Shown: piece by piece, positions 36,051-44,329 of the stretch
Position numbering within the stretch: the first letter of the stretch is position 1
Layout of the letters: each line of letters opens with the position of its first letter
Assembly: GCF_040500475.1 (NCBI RefSeq)
Contig: NZ_CP159358.1
Location: 2,542,001-2,606,000 of the forward strand
DNA from: Bacillus sp. Bos-x628
GTDB taxonomy: Bacteria > Bacillota > Bacilli > Bacillales > Bacillaceae
DNA length: 64,000 nucleotides
Direction: 5' to 3'
Position numbers and translations under genes: made by a program
The notes under the pieces: model-generated
What the model was told of the DNA's origin: nothing
Database searches by the model: none
The model's input: the letters and a program-made list of their open reading frames with translations, nothing else

Positions 36051-36806
36051 GTGAACAAACAACCGTTAGTATCAATCATTACACCGGCGTATAATGCGGA
36101 ACGTTATTTAACGGAAACAGTTCATTCCGTCCTTGCTCAAACCTATTCAAATTGGGAGATGATCATCGCAGATGACTGTTCAACAGATGGAACTAGGAAG
36201 CTTTTAGAGGAATTAAGTCAAATGGATGACAGAATCAACGTCATTTATTTAGAGGAAAATGGCGGGGCCGCCATTGCTAGAAATGCAGCAATCAAGCAGG
36301 CAAAAGGACGCTTTATCGCCTTTTTAGACAGCGACGATAAATGGAAAAAGACGAAACTCGAGAAACAAGTAAACTTTATGCTGTCAAATGGTCATGCATT
36401 CACATTCACAGCGTATGACGTCATTGCAGAAAATGGAGAACCATTACAAAAAACAGTCACTGCACCTAGCCAGTTGAATTACAATGAAGCGTTGAAAAAT
36501 ACAATTATCGGTTGTTTGACTGTGATGCTGGATCGTGAACAAGTGGGTCTTATTGAAATGCCGAACATTCGAACAAGACAAGATTTGGCGACATGGCTGT
36601 CTATTTTAAAAAGAGGGTTTACGGCTTATGGAATGAGTGAACCGCTAAGTGAATATCGCATTGTTGGAAACTCAATCTCTAGTAACAAATGGAAAGCAGC
36701 TAAAAAAACTTGGTTTGTCTACAGAGAAATTGAGCAGCTTCATTTTGTCAAAGCGTCTTGGTGTTTTATGCACTATGCCACTAATGCGGTGAAGAAGCGC
36801 TTATAA
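36051..36806 (+). CDS. tuaG: Teichuronic acid glycosyltransferase TuaG (GT2)
   Basis: 251-residue GT-A glycosyltransferase of family 2. SIITPAYNAERYLTETVHSV, IIADDCSTDGT, NGGAAIARNAAIKQAKG, and the DXD-type AFLDSDDKWK are all present. GTG start. Expected to add a sugar to the teichuronic repeat. Confidence 0.9.
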   Translation: MNKQPLVSIITPAYNAERYLTETVHSVLAQTYSNWEMIIADDCSTDGTRKLLEELSQMDDRINVIYLEENGGAAIARNAAIKQAKGRFIAFLDSDDKWKKTKLEKQVNFMLSNGHAFTFTAYDVIAENGEPLQKTVTAPSQLNYNEALKNTIIGCLTVMLDREQVGLIEMPNIRTRQDLATWLSILKRGFTAYGMSEPLSEYRIVGNSISSNKWKAAKKTWFVYREIEQLHFVKASWCFMHYATNAVKKRL

Positions 36807-36825
36807 ACAAAAGGGAAAAAAGGTG

Positions 36826-38022
36826 ATGAAGGTGAAAGCAGACTCGATCATACATGTTATCGTAGCGACAGGAGAATGGGGACAGGATGGTCTGAGATAT
36901 AGGCGGCATCGCTTAGCAGAATTTCTAGCTTCTGATCCAGAAACAAAAGAAGTCATTTGGGTATGTCCGTCTAAAGCCCGGCATACAGAATCCTTTCAAC
37001 CCATAACAGATCGAATGAAGCAATTCACGATCTCTGATGTGCTCAAGAGCAAACTTTTTCGTTTCGGTCGATATCAAGATATATTTTATATTCATAAACT
37101 TTCCCCTCTTCTCGATCACTTGAGACAGGAGGAAAAAAAGGGAGTATCTGTTTGTCTATGGTATACCTTCCCTGGCTTTCCGCTCTTATCTTCATTATTT
37201 GAATGGAAACATATTGTGTACGATTGTAGTGATCTTTGGGGAGAGCCAATTAGTGGAAAAAACAACATCCTGTCTTATATGAGACAGCGTGTCATTGTGA
37301 AAGCAGAGAATCGAATTATTAAATATGCGCACAGCATTACATGCTCTTCGGAGTATTTACATGATCAAATCAAAAAGCGGCTGATGGGCGAACCGAAAGA
37401 TGTGTTCACGGTAGAAAATGGTGTGGAGTACGATGTATTTGCTAAAAATAATCTACCTAGTAAAGAAGATGTGTTAGAGGGAAGAAAAGGAACGGTTCTT
37501 GGCTTTATCGGAGGAATTAAGCCGAAGCTCGATTTTGAATTGATTGAGCAAGCTGCACACATGCAGCCAGATTGGACATTTTTATTTGTCGGTCCAGATG
37601 GAACAAATGGAGATCCATCTTTTCGCCATGCGCTCAAATTGCCCAATGTCATTTGGACAGGGGCTGTTGCTCCAGAAGAAGTGCCTGCCTATATGCAACT
37701 GATTGATGTAGGCATGATGCCGTATAAACAGTCTCCTTATAATAAAGCTGTTTTTCCGTTAAAACTATTTGAATTTTTAGCTGCAGGAATACCTGTTGTC
37801 GGTTTAAATCTTCCGTCAACGGAAAGGCTAAAAGAAAATGATGTGTATGAATATTTAGATGGCGAAGATCCTGCTGCCTTCGTAGAAGCCTGCCTGAAAG
37901 TGATCAGCAAAAAAGACGATATAACCTATCGACATCTAAGACAAAGCCGAGCAAAGAAAAAAGATTGGCATGCGCTGTTCACAAACATGGTGGAATTAAC
38001 GAATATTAAAGAAAACGCATAA
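36826..38022 (+). CDS. tuaH: Teichuronic acid glycosyltransferase TuaH
   Basis: About 398 residues, GT-B fold. N-terminal VIVATGEWGQDGLRYRRHRL, HIVYDCSDLWGEP, TCSSEYLHDQI, donor-domain LGFIGGIKPKLDFELIEQAA, and FPLKLFEFLAAGIPVVGLNL near the C terminus. The start could be GTG 36823, ATG 36826 or GTG 36832; the ribosome-binding stretch AAAAAAGGTGATG favours one of the two later ones. Last gene of tua; a hairpin follows. Confidence 0.88.
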   Translation: MKVKADSIIHVIVATGEWGQDGLRYRRHRLAEFLASDPETKEVIWVCPSKARHTESFQPITDRMKQFTISDVLKSKLFRFGRYQDIFYIHKLSPLLDHLRQEEKKGVSVCLWYTFPGFPLLSSLFEWKHIVYDCSDLWGEPISGKNNILSYMRQRVIVKAENRIIKYAHSITCSSEYLHDQIKKRLMGEPKDVFTVENGVEYDVFAKNNLPSKEDVLEGRKGTVLGFIGGIKPKLDFELIEQAAHMQPDWTFLFVGPDGTNGDPSFRHALKLPNVIWTGAVAPEEVPAYMQLIDVGMMPYKQSPYNKAVFPLKLFEFLAAGIPVVGLNLPSTERLKENDVYEYLDGEDPAAFVEACLKVISKKDDITYRHLRQSRAKKKDWHALFTNMVELTNIKENA

Positions 38023-38046
38023 TTCCATTCAGGGATTGTGCGTTTT
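38010..38046 (+). terminator. Terminator of the tua operon
   Basis: AAAACGCATAA pairs with TTGTGCGTTTT (one G-U/T mismatch), then a T-rich run. The 5' arm overlaps the last tuaH codons. Confidence 0.72.
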
Positions 38047-38073
38047 TATTTGTTCCTTCTTCATGGGAGGAGC

Positions 38074-38103
38074 TTGTGATCATCCTATATTCAATTGTAT
38101 AAT
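38074..38103 (+). promoter_or_regulatory. Probable SigA promoter of tagO
   Basis: TTGTGA (38074-38079), spacer of 18, TATAAT (38098-38103), 56 bases before the tagO ATG. Confidence 0.58.
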
Positions 38104-38158
38104 GAAAAGAGCGGCCAATATACAAAATACAGATTTCAATTTAGAAGGAGACTGAACT

Positions 38159-39226
38159 ATGGATTACGAACGCGCCTTAATAGCGTTTTTTGTCTCTCTA
38201 GCTACAGTTTTAATTGTGACACCAATCGTCAAAAAGTTTGCAATTAAGATTGGTGCAGTGGACCAGCCGAATAAACGAAAAGTTCATGATAAAGTGATGC
38301 CTAGAATGGGTGGTTTGGCAATTTTTATTGGAGTAGTGGCTGGATCATTAGCAGGCGGGCTGTTTCTACATAATAAAATTACAGCTATTTCAGTTGGTGC
38401 CGTACTCATCGTCATTTTAGGTATATTTGATGATAAATATAATTTAAGTGCAAAATTCAAATTTCTAGTACAAGTACTCGTTGCTTGTTTGATTGTAAGC
38501 ACGGGTTTAAAAATGGACTTTTTCTCTGTTCCTTTTTTAACAGACAGACTAGAGCTAGGGTGGATGGCGTATCCTCTGACTGTGTTATGGATTGTCGGTA
38601 TTACAAATGCGATTAATTTAATTGACGGTTTGGATGGACTTGCTGCCGGTATTTCCGTTATCGGTTTAACGACCATTGCAGTAATGGCATTTTCTGCTGA
38701 CAAAGTACTGATCCTTTCCTTATCACTTGTTGTCATTGGCAGTACAATTGGTTTTCTTTTTTATAATTTTCATCCTGCAAAGATTTTTATGGGGGATACA
38801 GGTTCGTTATTTTTAGGGTATATGATTTCAGTGCTGTCGCTTTTAGGTTTATACAAAAGTGTCACTTTATTTAGTGTTGTTGTTCCTGTGATTATTTTAG
38901 GTGTGCCGATTTTTGATACAACCTTTGCGATTATTAGAAGAATATTGAATAAACAGCCGATTTCGGCCCCTGATAAATCTCACATTCATCACAGACTGAT
39001 GGCTTTTGGTTTGTCTCATCGAATGGCTGTCATTGTGATTTACATGATTGGCTTGGTCTTCAGCATAAGTGCGATTCTGCTATCAAGTGCCACCATTTGG
39101 TTGTCGCTGATTATCATTTTTTTACTTGTCATGTTTATGCAAGTGATTGCAGAAATCACTGGTTTGGTCAACGAAGAGTTCAAACCTTTTACGAAATTCT
39201 ATAAACGTATGGTCAAAAGAAACTAA
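38159..39226 (+). CDS. tagO: Undecaprenyl-phosphate GlcNAc-1-phosphate transferase TagO
   Basis: First step of wall teichoic acid synthesis: transfers GlcNAc-1-P from UDP-GlcNAc to undecaprenyl-P. 355 residues with about 11 membrane segments. Family motifs: DQPNKRKVHDKVMPRMGG, TNAINLIDGLDGLAAG with the Mg-binding Asp, FMGDTGSLFLG, and the HIHHRL motif. GAAGGAG precedes the ATG by 9 bases. Lies between tuaH and yvhJ as in B. subtilis. Confidence 0.95.
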   Translation: MDYERALIAFFVSLATVLIVTPIVKKFAIKIGAVDQPNKRKVHDKVMPRMGGLAIFIGVVAGSLAGGLFLHNKITAISVGAVLIVILGIFDDKYNLSAKFKFLVQVLVACLIVSTGLKMDFFSVPFLTDRLELGWMAYPLTVLWIVGITNAINLIDGLDGLAAGISVIGLTTIAVMAFSADKVLILSLSLVVIGSTIGFLFYNFHPAKIFMGDTGSLFLGYMISVLSLLGLYKSVTLFSVVVPVIILGVPIFDTTFAIIRRILNKQPISAPDKSHIHHRLMAFGLSHRMAVIVIYMIGLVFSISAILLSSATIWLSLIIIFLLVMFMQVIAEITGLVNEEFKPFTKFYKRMVKRN

Positions 39227-39262
39227 AAAAACAGCCCGTTTCATAGGAAGCGGGCTGTTTCA
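39225..39262. terminator. Terminator between tagO and tagV
   Basis: AAACAGCCCG (39229-39238) pairs with CGGGCTGTTT (39251-39260). The seven-base T-run on the minus strand makes it strongest for tagV; on the plus strand the T-run is short. Confidence 0.82.
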
Positions 39263-40351
39263 TCATTGTGTCGATGAATTTGTACGAGAAGTCGTTGAAT
39301 CCGTTGTTCCTGTTTCACCAAAAGAATCAGTCTGTGAATTTGTTTCAGTTGATGGTTCAGCAGGCAGCTTCAAATGGGCTCTTAACTCATTTTGCACTTT
39401 GGCCAAATTGGTTTGATCTGGTTCAAAGAAGTACGTGCGATTTGGTCCTAAATAAAGGTCAGTTCCTTTAATTGAGAGTGTTTCTGTGTCGTCTCCTTTG
39501 AAACCACTGTAGATTTGCTGAAGAGCAAGTCCCTCTGTGATACGGAAGTTGGTTGTGATATGATCGCTCACTTCTTTTGCGATATTATCCACATTAGCAA
39601 TGTTATTTGGTTTCGACATTTGATCAATCATTGCACGTAAAATTTGTTTCTGGCGATCGTTACGCCCGAAATCACCACGCGGGTCCTGTTTTCTCATACG
39701 AGCGTAAGCCAATGCTTCTTCCCCGTTTAAATGCATCGTTCCTTTTTTAAAATAAATCTTTTTTGATTTTTTGACGTCACTTTTTTCATTGAAGTCAAAT
39801 GGAACATCTACATTAATTCCTCCAACCTCATCAATGACATCTTTGAAGCCGTCAAAATCCACGGTTGCATATTTGTCGATTGGAATATGCAAGAATTGTT
39901 CGACAGTTTCAATCGTTTCGTCTTTTCCACCTTTAGCGAAGGCTGCATTGATCTTTACTTTCTTTCCTGTTGGGTCACTTGCAAGCTGTACCCGTGTATC
40001 ACGAGGAATACTGACCATCTTCATGGTTTTATCCTGAGGGTTGATTGTTGCAACTATGAGTGAATCTGAACGACCATGTTCGTTGTTTGTAGCATAATCC
40101 TCAATTCCAACAAATAGAACAGAGAAAGGTTTTTTCTTAATATCAATAACAGCGTCACGGAGCTTAGATTTTTCACCGCGATTTAGTTCATCATATGTTT
40201 TGTCAGCAGCTTGAAGTGTATTGACGATTTTATATACTGCAAATCCGCCTAGGCAGATGAAGAGAAGCAAAAATAAAACCAAAATACGTTTGAAAATCCT
40301 TTTCTTCTTGCTCTTTTTCTTTCGTACGCGCACTCTTACTCGTTGTGCCAT
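39263..40351 (-). CDS. tagV: LCP-family teichoic acid ligase TagV (YvhJ)
   Basis: Third-type LCP ligase that attaches teichoic acid to peptidoglycan. 362 residues. Very basic N terminus (VRVRKKKSKKKRIFKR), membrane segment (ILVLFLLLFICLGGFAVY), LCP domain with FSVLFVGIEDYATNNEHGRS, MVSIPRDTRVQLAS, EALAYARMRKQDPRGDFGRN. A Ser/Thr-rich tail ends the protein. It overlaps yvyE by 16 bases. Gene order tagO-yvhJ-yvyE-degS matches B. subtilis. Confidence 0.92.
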   Translation of the reverse strand: MAQRVRVRVRKKKSKKKRIFKRILVLFLLLFICLGGFAVYKIVNTLQAADKTYDELNRGEKSKLRDAVIDIKKKPFSVLFVGIEDYATNNEHGRSDSLIVATINPQDKTMKMVSIPRDTRVQLASDPTGKKVKINAAFAKGGKDETIETVEQFLHIPIDKYATVDFDGFKDVIDEVGGINVDVPFDFNEKSDVKKSKKIYFKKGTMHLNGEEALAYARMRKQDPRGDFGRNDRQKQILRAMIDQMSKPNNIANVDNIAKEVSDHITTNFRITEGLALQQIYSGFKGDDTETLSIKGTDLYLGPNRTYFFEPDQTNLAKVQNELRAHLKLPAEPSTETNSQTDSFGETGTTDSTTSRTNSSTQ

Positions 40352-41004
40352 TCATCTGTCTCCTTTATCGAACCAATGTCCTTTTCTAAATAAGTAAGTT
40401 CGCCTTCCTTTGTAACACTCTTTCCATTTGTAAGCTCTGTCATCCATTCAATAAAATAATCTGTTTGCGTTTCTTCTACATAAGTCTCAAAAATAACGTC
40501 TTTTGCATAATGTATCTCTTTTAGCTGAAAAGATGAGGCTCTAAGCTCATTCTCTACCTTTCCTAGCCATGTATAATCTATTGTTGTGTGCATTGTACGC
40601 ATTAAACAACGTTCAACAATACCGACGTGATTTAATGCTTCAGATACAGATTTTCCGTATGCTCGGATCAAGCCGCCGGCACCTAGTTTAATACCGCCGA
40701 AATAACGAGTCACAACAACGACTGTATCTTTAAGCTTACGTTTTTTTAACACCTCAAGCATTGGCACACCGGCAGTACCGCTTGGTTCACCATCATCATT
40801 TGCCTTTTGAATCATGTCATTTTCACCAATGAGATAAGCTGAACAATTATGTGTGGCATTCCAATGTTGTTTTTTAATGGACTGTATAAATGCTTGTGCT
40901 TCTTCTTCTGAGACAGCACGTTGTATATGACAAATAAAACGTGATTTTTCAATGACGATCTCATGCTCGCCACGACTTTTTACTGTAAGATAGCGATTCA
41001 GCAA
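40336..41004 (-). CDS. yvyE: YvyE, IMPACT/YigZ family protein
   Basis: 222 residues of the UPF0029/IMPACT family with the signature NDDGEPSGTAGVPMLEVL and the later VVTRYFGGIKLGAGGLIRAY; a DUF1949-type C-terminal domain follows. TTG start 9 bases after AGGAGGG. Relatives are linked to translation control or proline peptidase-like annotations; the biochemical role is unclear. Confidence 0.9.
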   Translation of the reverse strand: MLNRYLTVKSRGEHEIVIEKSRFICHIQRAVSEEEAQAFIQSIKKQHWNATHNCSAYLIGENDMIQKANDDGEPSGTAGVPMLEVLKKRKLKDTVVVVTRYFGGIKLGAGGLIRAYGKSVSEALNHVGIVERCLMRTMHTTIDYTWLGKVENELRASSFQLKEIHYAKDVIFETYVEETQTDYFIEWMTELTNGKSVTKEGELTYLEKDIGSIKETDEWHNE

Positions 41005-41080
41005 AAGACATACCCTCCTGACTAGTAAATTGTAAGTCTAGAGAAAATTTGCATTGGTTTTAGAATTTTACAGCGTATTT

Positions 41081-41089
41081 TGTTATGAT
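41081..41089 (+). promoter_or_regulatory. Extended -10 upstream of degSU
   Basis: TGTTATGAT (TGnTATnAT) with no good -35, about 137 bases before the degS ATG. The rest of the 221-base yvyE-degS gap is an AT-rich leader with no gene seen. Confidence 0.45.
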
Positions 41090-41225
41090 GAAGGGAGCGG
41101 AAAAAGGGTTGTCATAAAAACTTCATGATTTATACGCATTCTCTCATTATAATTCGACATAAAATGCAGATCAATGACATTTATAATAAAAAAAGATGAC
41201 ATCACTGTTACGGGAGGGAAGAGCC

Positions 41226-42401
41226 ATGACAACAGCAAAAATGGATCCGAAACTGTTGGATTCAATCATCATGAAAATGCTAAGTACAGTGGATGACAGC
41301 AAGGACGAAGTATTTAGAATAGGCGAGCAGTCCCGTCAGCAATATGAAAGCCTAGTAGAAGAGCTCAAGCAAATCAAGCAGCAAGTGAACGAAGTGATCG
41401 ACTTTGGGGATAAACTAGAAGTCCATACGAGGCATGCCAGAAACCGTTTATCTGAGGTCAGCAGGAATTTCAACAAATTCAGCGAAGATGAAATTAGAGA
41501 AGCTTACGAAAAAGCACATAATCTTCAAGTAGAACTCACCATGATACAGCAGCGTGAAAAACAGTTGAGAGAAAGAAGAGACGATCTTGAAAGACGATTA
41601 TTAAGCTTACAAGACGTTATCGAACGCTCTGAAACACTTGTCAGTCAAATCACTGTCGTTCTCAACTATCTCAATCAAGATTTACGTCAAGTGGGCGTTT
41701 TGCTTGAAGATGCCCAAGCAAAACAAGATTTTGGTCTAAGAATTATTGAAGCCCAAGAAGAAGAACGCAAAAGAGTCTCAAGGGAAATTCATGACGGTCC
41801 TGCACAAATGCTTGCAAACGTGATGATGCGTTCTGAATTAATAGAAAGGATTTTTAGAGACCGCGGTACAGAGGAAGGCTTTAAGGAAATTAGAAGTCTT
41901 AGACAAAATGTTCGAAATGCACTGTACGAAGTGAGAAGAATCATTTATGATTTAAGACCGATGGCTCTAGATGATTTAGGTCTCATTCCAACATTAAGAA
42001 AATACTTAAACACAATTGAAGAGTATGATGGGAAAACAAAGATTACATTCCAATGCATTGGTGATACAGAAAGTGAACGAATTCCCTCTCAATTCGAGGT
42101 GGCACTTTTTAGACTAGCTCAAGAAGCTGTAACAAATTCTTTAAAACACTCTGAGGCAGAGGAAATCTCTGTAAAAGTAGAAGTAACGAAAGACTTTGCC
42201 ACATTAATTATCAAAGACGATGGAAAAGGTTTTGATATGAAAGATGTCAAAACGAACAAGAACAAATCGTTTGGTTTACTTGGCATGAAAGAACGCGTAG
42301 ACTTACTAGAAGGTAAAATGACGATTGACTCAAAAATAGGTCTAGGGACATTCATCATGATTAGAGTGCCATTAACATTACAAAATAAAATTGTAAAATA
42401 G
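41226..42401 (+). CDS. degS: Sensor histidine kinase DegS
   Basis: Cytoplasmic kinase/phosphatase of DegU. 391 residues from the ATG at 41226, 6 bases after GGGAGGG; an upstream in-frame ATG at 41196 has no such site. No membrane segments. N-terminal sensor coiled coil (to about 180), HisKA_3 with phospho-His189 in SREIHDGPAQML, then HATPase_c (RLAQEAVTNSLKHSEAEE, DDGKGFDMKD, GLLGMKERVDLLEG). Operon with degU. Confidence 0.96.
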   Translation: MTTAKMDPKLLDSIIMKMLSTVDDSKDEVFRIGEQSRQQYESLVEELKQIKQQVNEVIDFGDKLEVHTRHARNRLSEVSRNFNKFSEDEIREAYEKAHNLQVELTMIQQREKQLRERRDDLERRLLSLQDVIERSETLVSQITVVLNYLNQDLRQVGVLLEDAQAKQDFGLRIIEAQEEERKRVSREIHDGPAQMLANVMMRSELIERIFRDRGTEEGFKEIRSLRQNVRNALYEVRRIIYDLRPMALDDLGLIPTLRKYLNTIEEYDGKTKITFQCIGDTESERIPSQFEVALFRLAQEAVTNSLKHSEAEEISVKVEVTKDFATLIIKDDGKGFDMKDVKTNKNKSFGLLGMKERVDLLEGKMTIDSKIGLGTFIMIRVPLTLQNKIVK

Positions 42402-42465
42402 AGCCAAAAGACATATTGACCATAAAGATCAGGTGTAGAACAATAAACATGGGGAGGCGTAGCTT

Positions 42466-43155
42466 GTGACTAAAGTAAATATTGTAATTATCGATGATCA
42501 CCAATTATTCCGTGAAGGTGTCAAACGGATTTTAGATTTTGAACCTACTTTTGAAGTAGTTGCAGAAGGAGACGACGGTGACGAAGCTGCACGTATCGTA
42601 GAGCATTATCATCCGGATGTAGTCATTATGGACATTAATATGCCGAATGTAAATGGAGTAGAGGCAACAAAGCAGCTAGTTGAGCTTTATCCCGAATCAA
42701 AAGTCATTATTCTATCTATTCATGACGATGAAAACTATGTAACGCATGCATTAAAAACAGGGGCAAGAGGCTACCTGTTAAAAGAAATGGATGCAGATAC
42801 ACTCATTGAAGCTGTTAAAGTAGTAGCTGACGGAGGTTCTTATTTACATCCGAAAGTAACTCATAATCTAGTAAATGAATTCCGGCGCTTGGCAACTAGT
42901 GGTGTTTCCGCACATCCTCAGCATGAGGTATATCCGGAGATTCGTAGACCATTGCACATCTTAACAAGACGTGAATGTGAAGTACTCCAAATGTTAGCTG
43001 ATGGTAAGAGCAATAGAGGAATCGGTGAATCGCTCTTTATTAGTGAGAAAACAGTGAAAAATCACGTGAGTAACATTTTACAAAAGATGAATGTAAATGA
43101 CCGTACACAAGCTGTTGTAGTGGCTATTAAAAACGGCTGGGTAGAAATGAGATAA
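42466..43155 (+). CDS. degU: Response regulator DegU
   Basis: Controls exoenzymes, competence and motility genes. 229 residues, GTG start after GGGAGG as in B. subtilis. Receiver domain with phospho-Asp56 in [12 protein letters not shown]; NarL/LuxR-type [38 protein letters not shown] at the C terminus. In B. subtilis unphosphorylated DegU helps ComK bind and phosphorylated DegU acts on the flagellar operon, which suits its place beside comF and the flagellar genes. Confidence 0.97.
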   Translation: MTKVNIVIIDDHQLFREGVKRILDFEPTFEVVAEGDDGDEAARIVEHYHPDVVIMDINMPNVNGVEATKQLVELYPESKVIILSIHDDENYVTHALKTGARGYLLKEMDADTLIEAVKVVADGGSYLHPKVTHNLVNEFRRLATSGVSAHPQHEVYPEIRRPLHILTRRECEVLQMLADGKSNRGIGESLFISEKTVKNHVSNILQKMNVNDRTQAVVVAIKNGWVEMR

Positions 43156-43256
43156 TATTCCGGACAAGCACTCCTTTTTCGACTGTTTCGGTTTTCTCAC
43201 GTCGTTTAATTGTGAGAAGGTATTTGCGATACAAGGAGTCTTTTGCGGAGAAAATG

Positions 43257-43290
43257 GCTTGCCTATTGATTAGGCAAGCTTTTTTGATTA
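43257..43290 (+). terminator. Terminator after degU
   Basis: GCTTGCCTA pairs with TAGGCAAGC over a TTGAT loop, then a T-run. A weaker long-range pair ACTCCTT/AAGGAGT lies just upstream (43171-43235). Confidence 0.85.
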
Positions 43291-43367
43291 CTATTATAAA
43301 TCTAATGAAAACCAAAGGTTTTTTTAAAAAAATGGAAAACAGTAACGGATAAGGAAGGTATTTAAGA

Positions 43368-44210
43368 ATGAAAATAGCCGTTGTAACAGACAGTACTGCT
43401 TATATACCGCAAGAACTACGTGACGCACATCAAATACATATGATTCCCCTTCATGTTATCTTTGGTAGCGAATCGTATCGAGAAGAAATAGAGATGGACT
43501 GGAAGACGTATTATGAAGAAGTAAAAAAACATAAAGATCTTCCCACAACCTCTCAGCCCGCTTTTGGTGAATTAGTAGACTTATATGAAAAGCTGAGTAA
43601 AACTTACGATGCTGTCATTAGTATCCATCTTTCAAGCGCAATCAGCGGAACCTATCATAGTGCAGTCACAGCGAACGATATGGTTGAAGGGATTGACATT
43701 TACCCTTTTGATTCGGAAAGCAGCTGTATGGTTCAGGGCTTTTATGCATTAGAAGCGGCAGAAAAAATTCAAGAAGGAGCTCTCCCCGAAGAGGTCATTG
43801 CACACTTAAATCAACTGAAAGAAAATGAACGAGCATATTTTATGGTAGACGACTTAACTCATTTGCAAAGAGGCGGCAGACTAAATGGTGCGCAAGCCTT
43901 TATTGGAAGTCTCTTAAAGGTAAAGCCTATTCTTCATTTTGACAATAAGCGAATTGTACCTTTTGAAAAGATTCGTACACGTAAAAAAGCCATTTTGCGT
44001 ATTTTGGAATTATTTGATGAAGATGCAAGTCGTGGAGTCCCTATGAGAGCAGCAATTATCCATGCAAATAGAGATGAAGAAGCAGATGAATTGGTTGCGC
44101 ATTTATCAGCGAAATATCCTCATGTAGAATTTTATAAAAGCTACTTTGGTGCTGTTATTGGTACTCATCTAGGCGAAGGATCAATTGGTCTTGGCTGGGT
44201 AATAAGGTAG
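43368..44210 (+). CDS. DegV family fatty-acid-binding protein YviA
   Basis: 280 residues of the DegV/FakB family, which bind fatty acids for the FakA kinase. AVVTDSTAYIPQEL at the N terminus, TTSQPAFGELVDLYE, and IHLSSAISGTYHSA are typical, ending with GAVIGTHLGEGSIGLGWV. AAGGAAGG before the ATG. It follows degU as in B. subtilis; fatty-acid binding is known for the family, not shown here. Confidence 0.92.
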   Translation: MKIAVVTDSTAYIPQELRDAHQIHMIPLHVIFGSESYREEIEMDWKTYYEEVKKHKDLPTTSQPAFGELVDLYEKLSKTYDAVISIHLSSAISGTYHSAVTANDMVEGIDIYPFDSESSCMVQGFYALEAAEKIQEGALPEEVIAHLNQLKENERAYFMVDDLTHLQRGGRLNGAQAFIGSLLKVKPILHFDNKRIVPFEKIRTRKKAILRILELFDEDASRGVPMRAAIIHANRDEEADELVAHLSAKYPHVEFYKSYFGAVIGTHLGEGSIGLGWVIR

Positions 44211-44215
44211 ATTTA

Positions 44216-44248
44216 AAAATCCTCTTTTCTATTAGAAAAGGGGATTTG
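44216..44248 (+). promoter_or_regulatory. ComK box (K-box) upstream of comFA
   Basis: Two AT-boxes of the AAAA-N5-TTTT form: 44216-44228 is a perfect match, 44236-44248 matches with the last T replaced by G. They start 20 bases apart, the two-helical-turn class of K-box. Their position just upstream of the comFA promoter fits the known ComK dependence of B. subtilis comF. Confidence 0.78.
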
Positions 44249-44254
44249 TTTTTC
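44216..44254 (+). terminator. degV terminator overlapping a ComK box
   Basis: AAATCCTCTTTTC pairs over a TATTA loop with GAAAAGGGGATTT (13 pairs, one G-U), followed by TGTTTTT. The same bases carry the ComK boxes described next. Confidence 0.78.
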
Positions 44255-44265
44255 CATTTTTGTAG

Positions 44266-44294
44266 TTGGACGAAAGGGCAAGTCTTCGTACATA
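44266..44294 (+). promoter_or_regulatory. Probable SigA promoter of comFA
   Basis: TTGGAC (44266-44271), spacer of 17, TACATA (44289-44294), downstream of the K-box and 36 bases before the comFA ATG. Confidence 0.6.
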
Positions 44295-44329
44295 ATAGGC
44301 AAACATCAATTGAAAGGTGTTTGTTTGAA

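Noticed and set aside
43156..43256. Small RNA or riboswitch between degU and degV
   Set aside because: Only a weak long-range pairing and the degU terminator are seen; no known riboswitch core or promoter.
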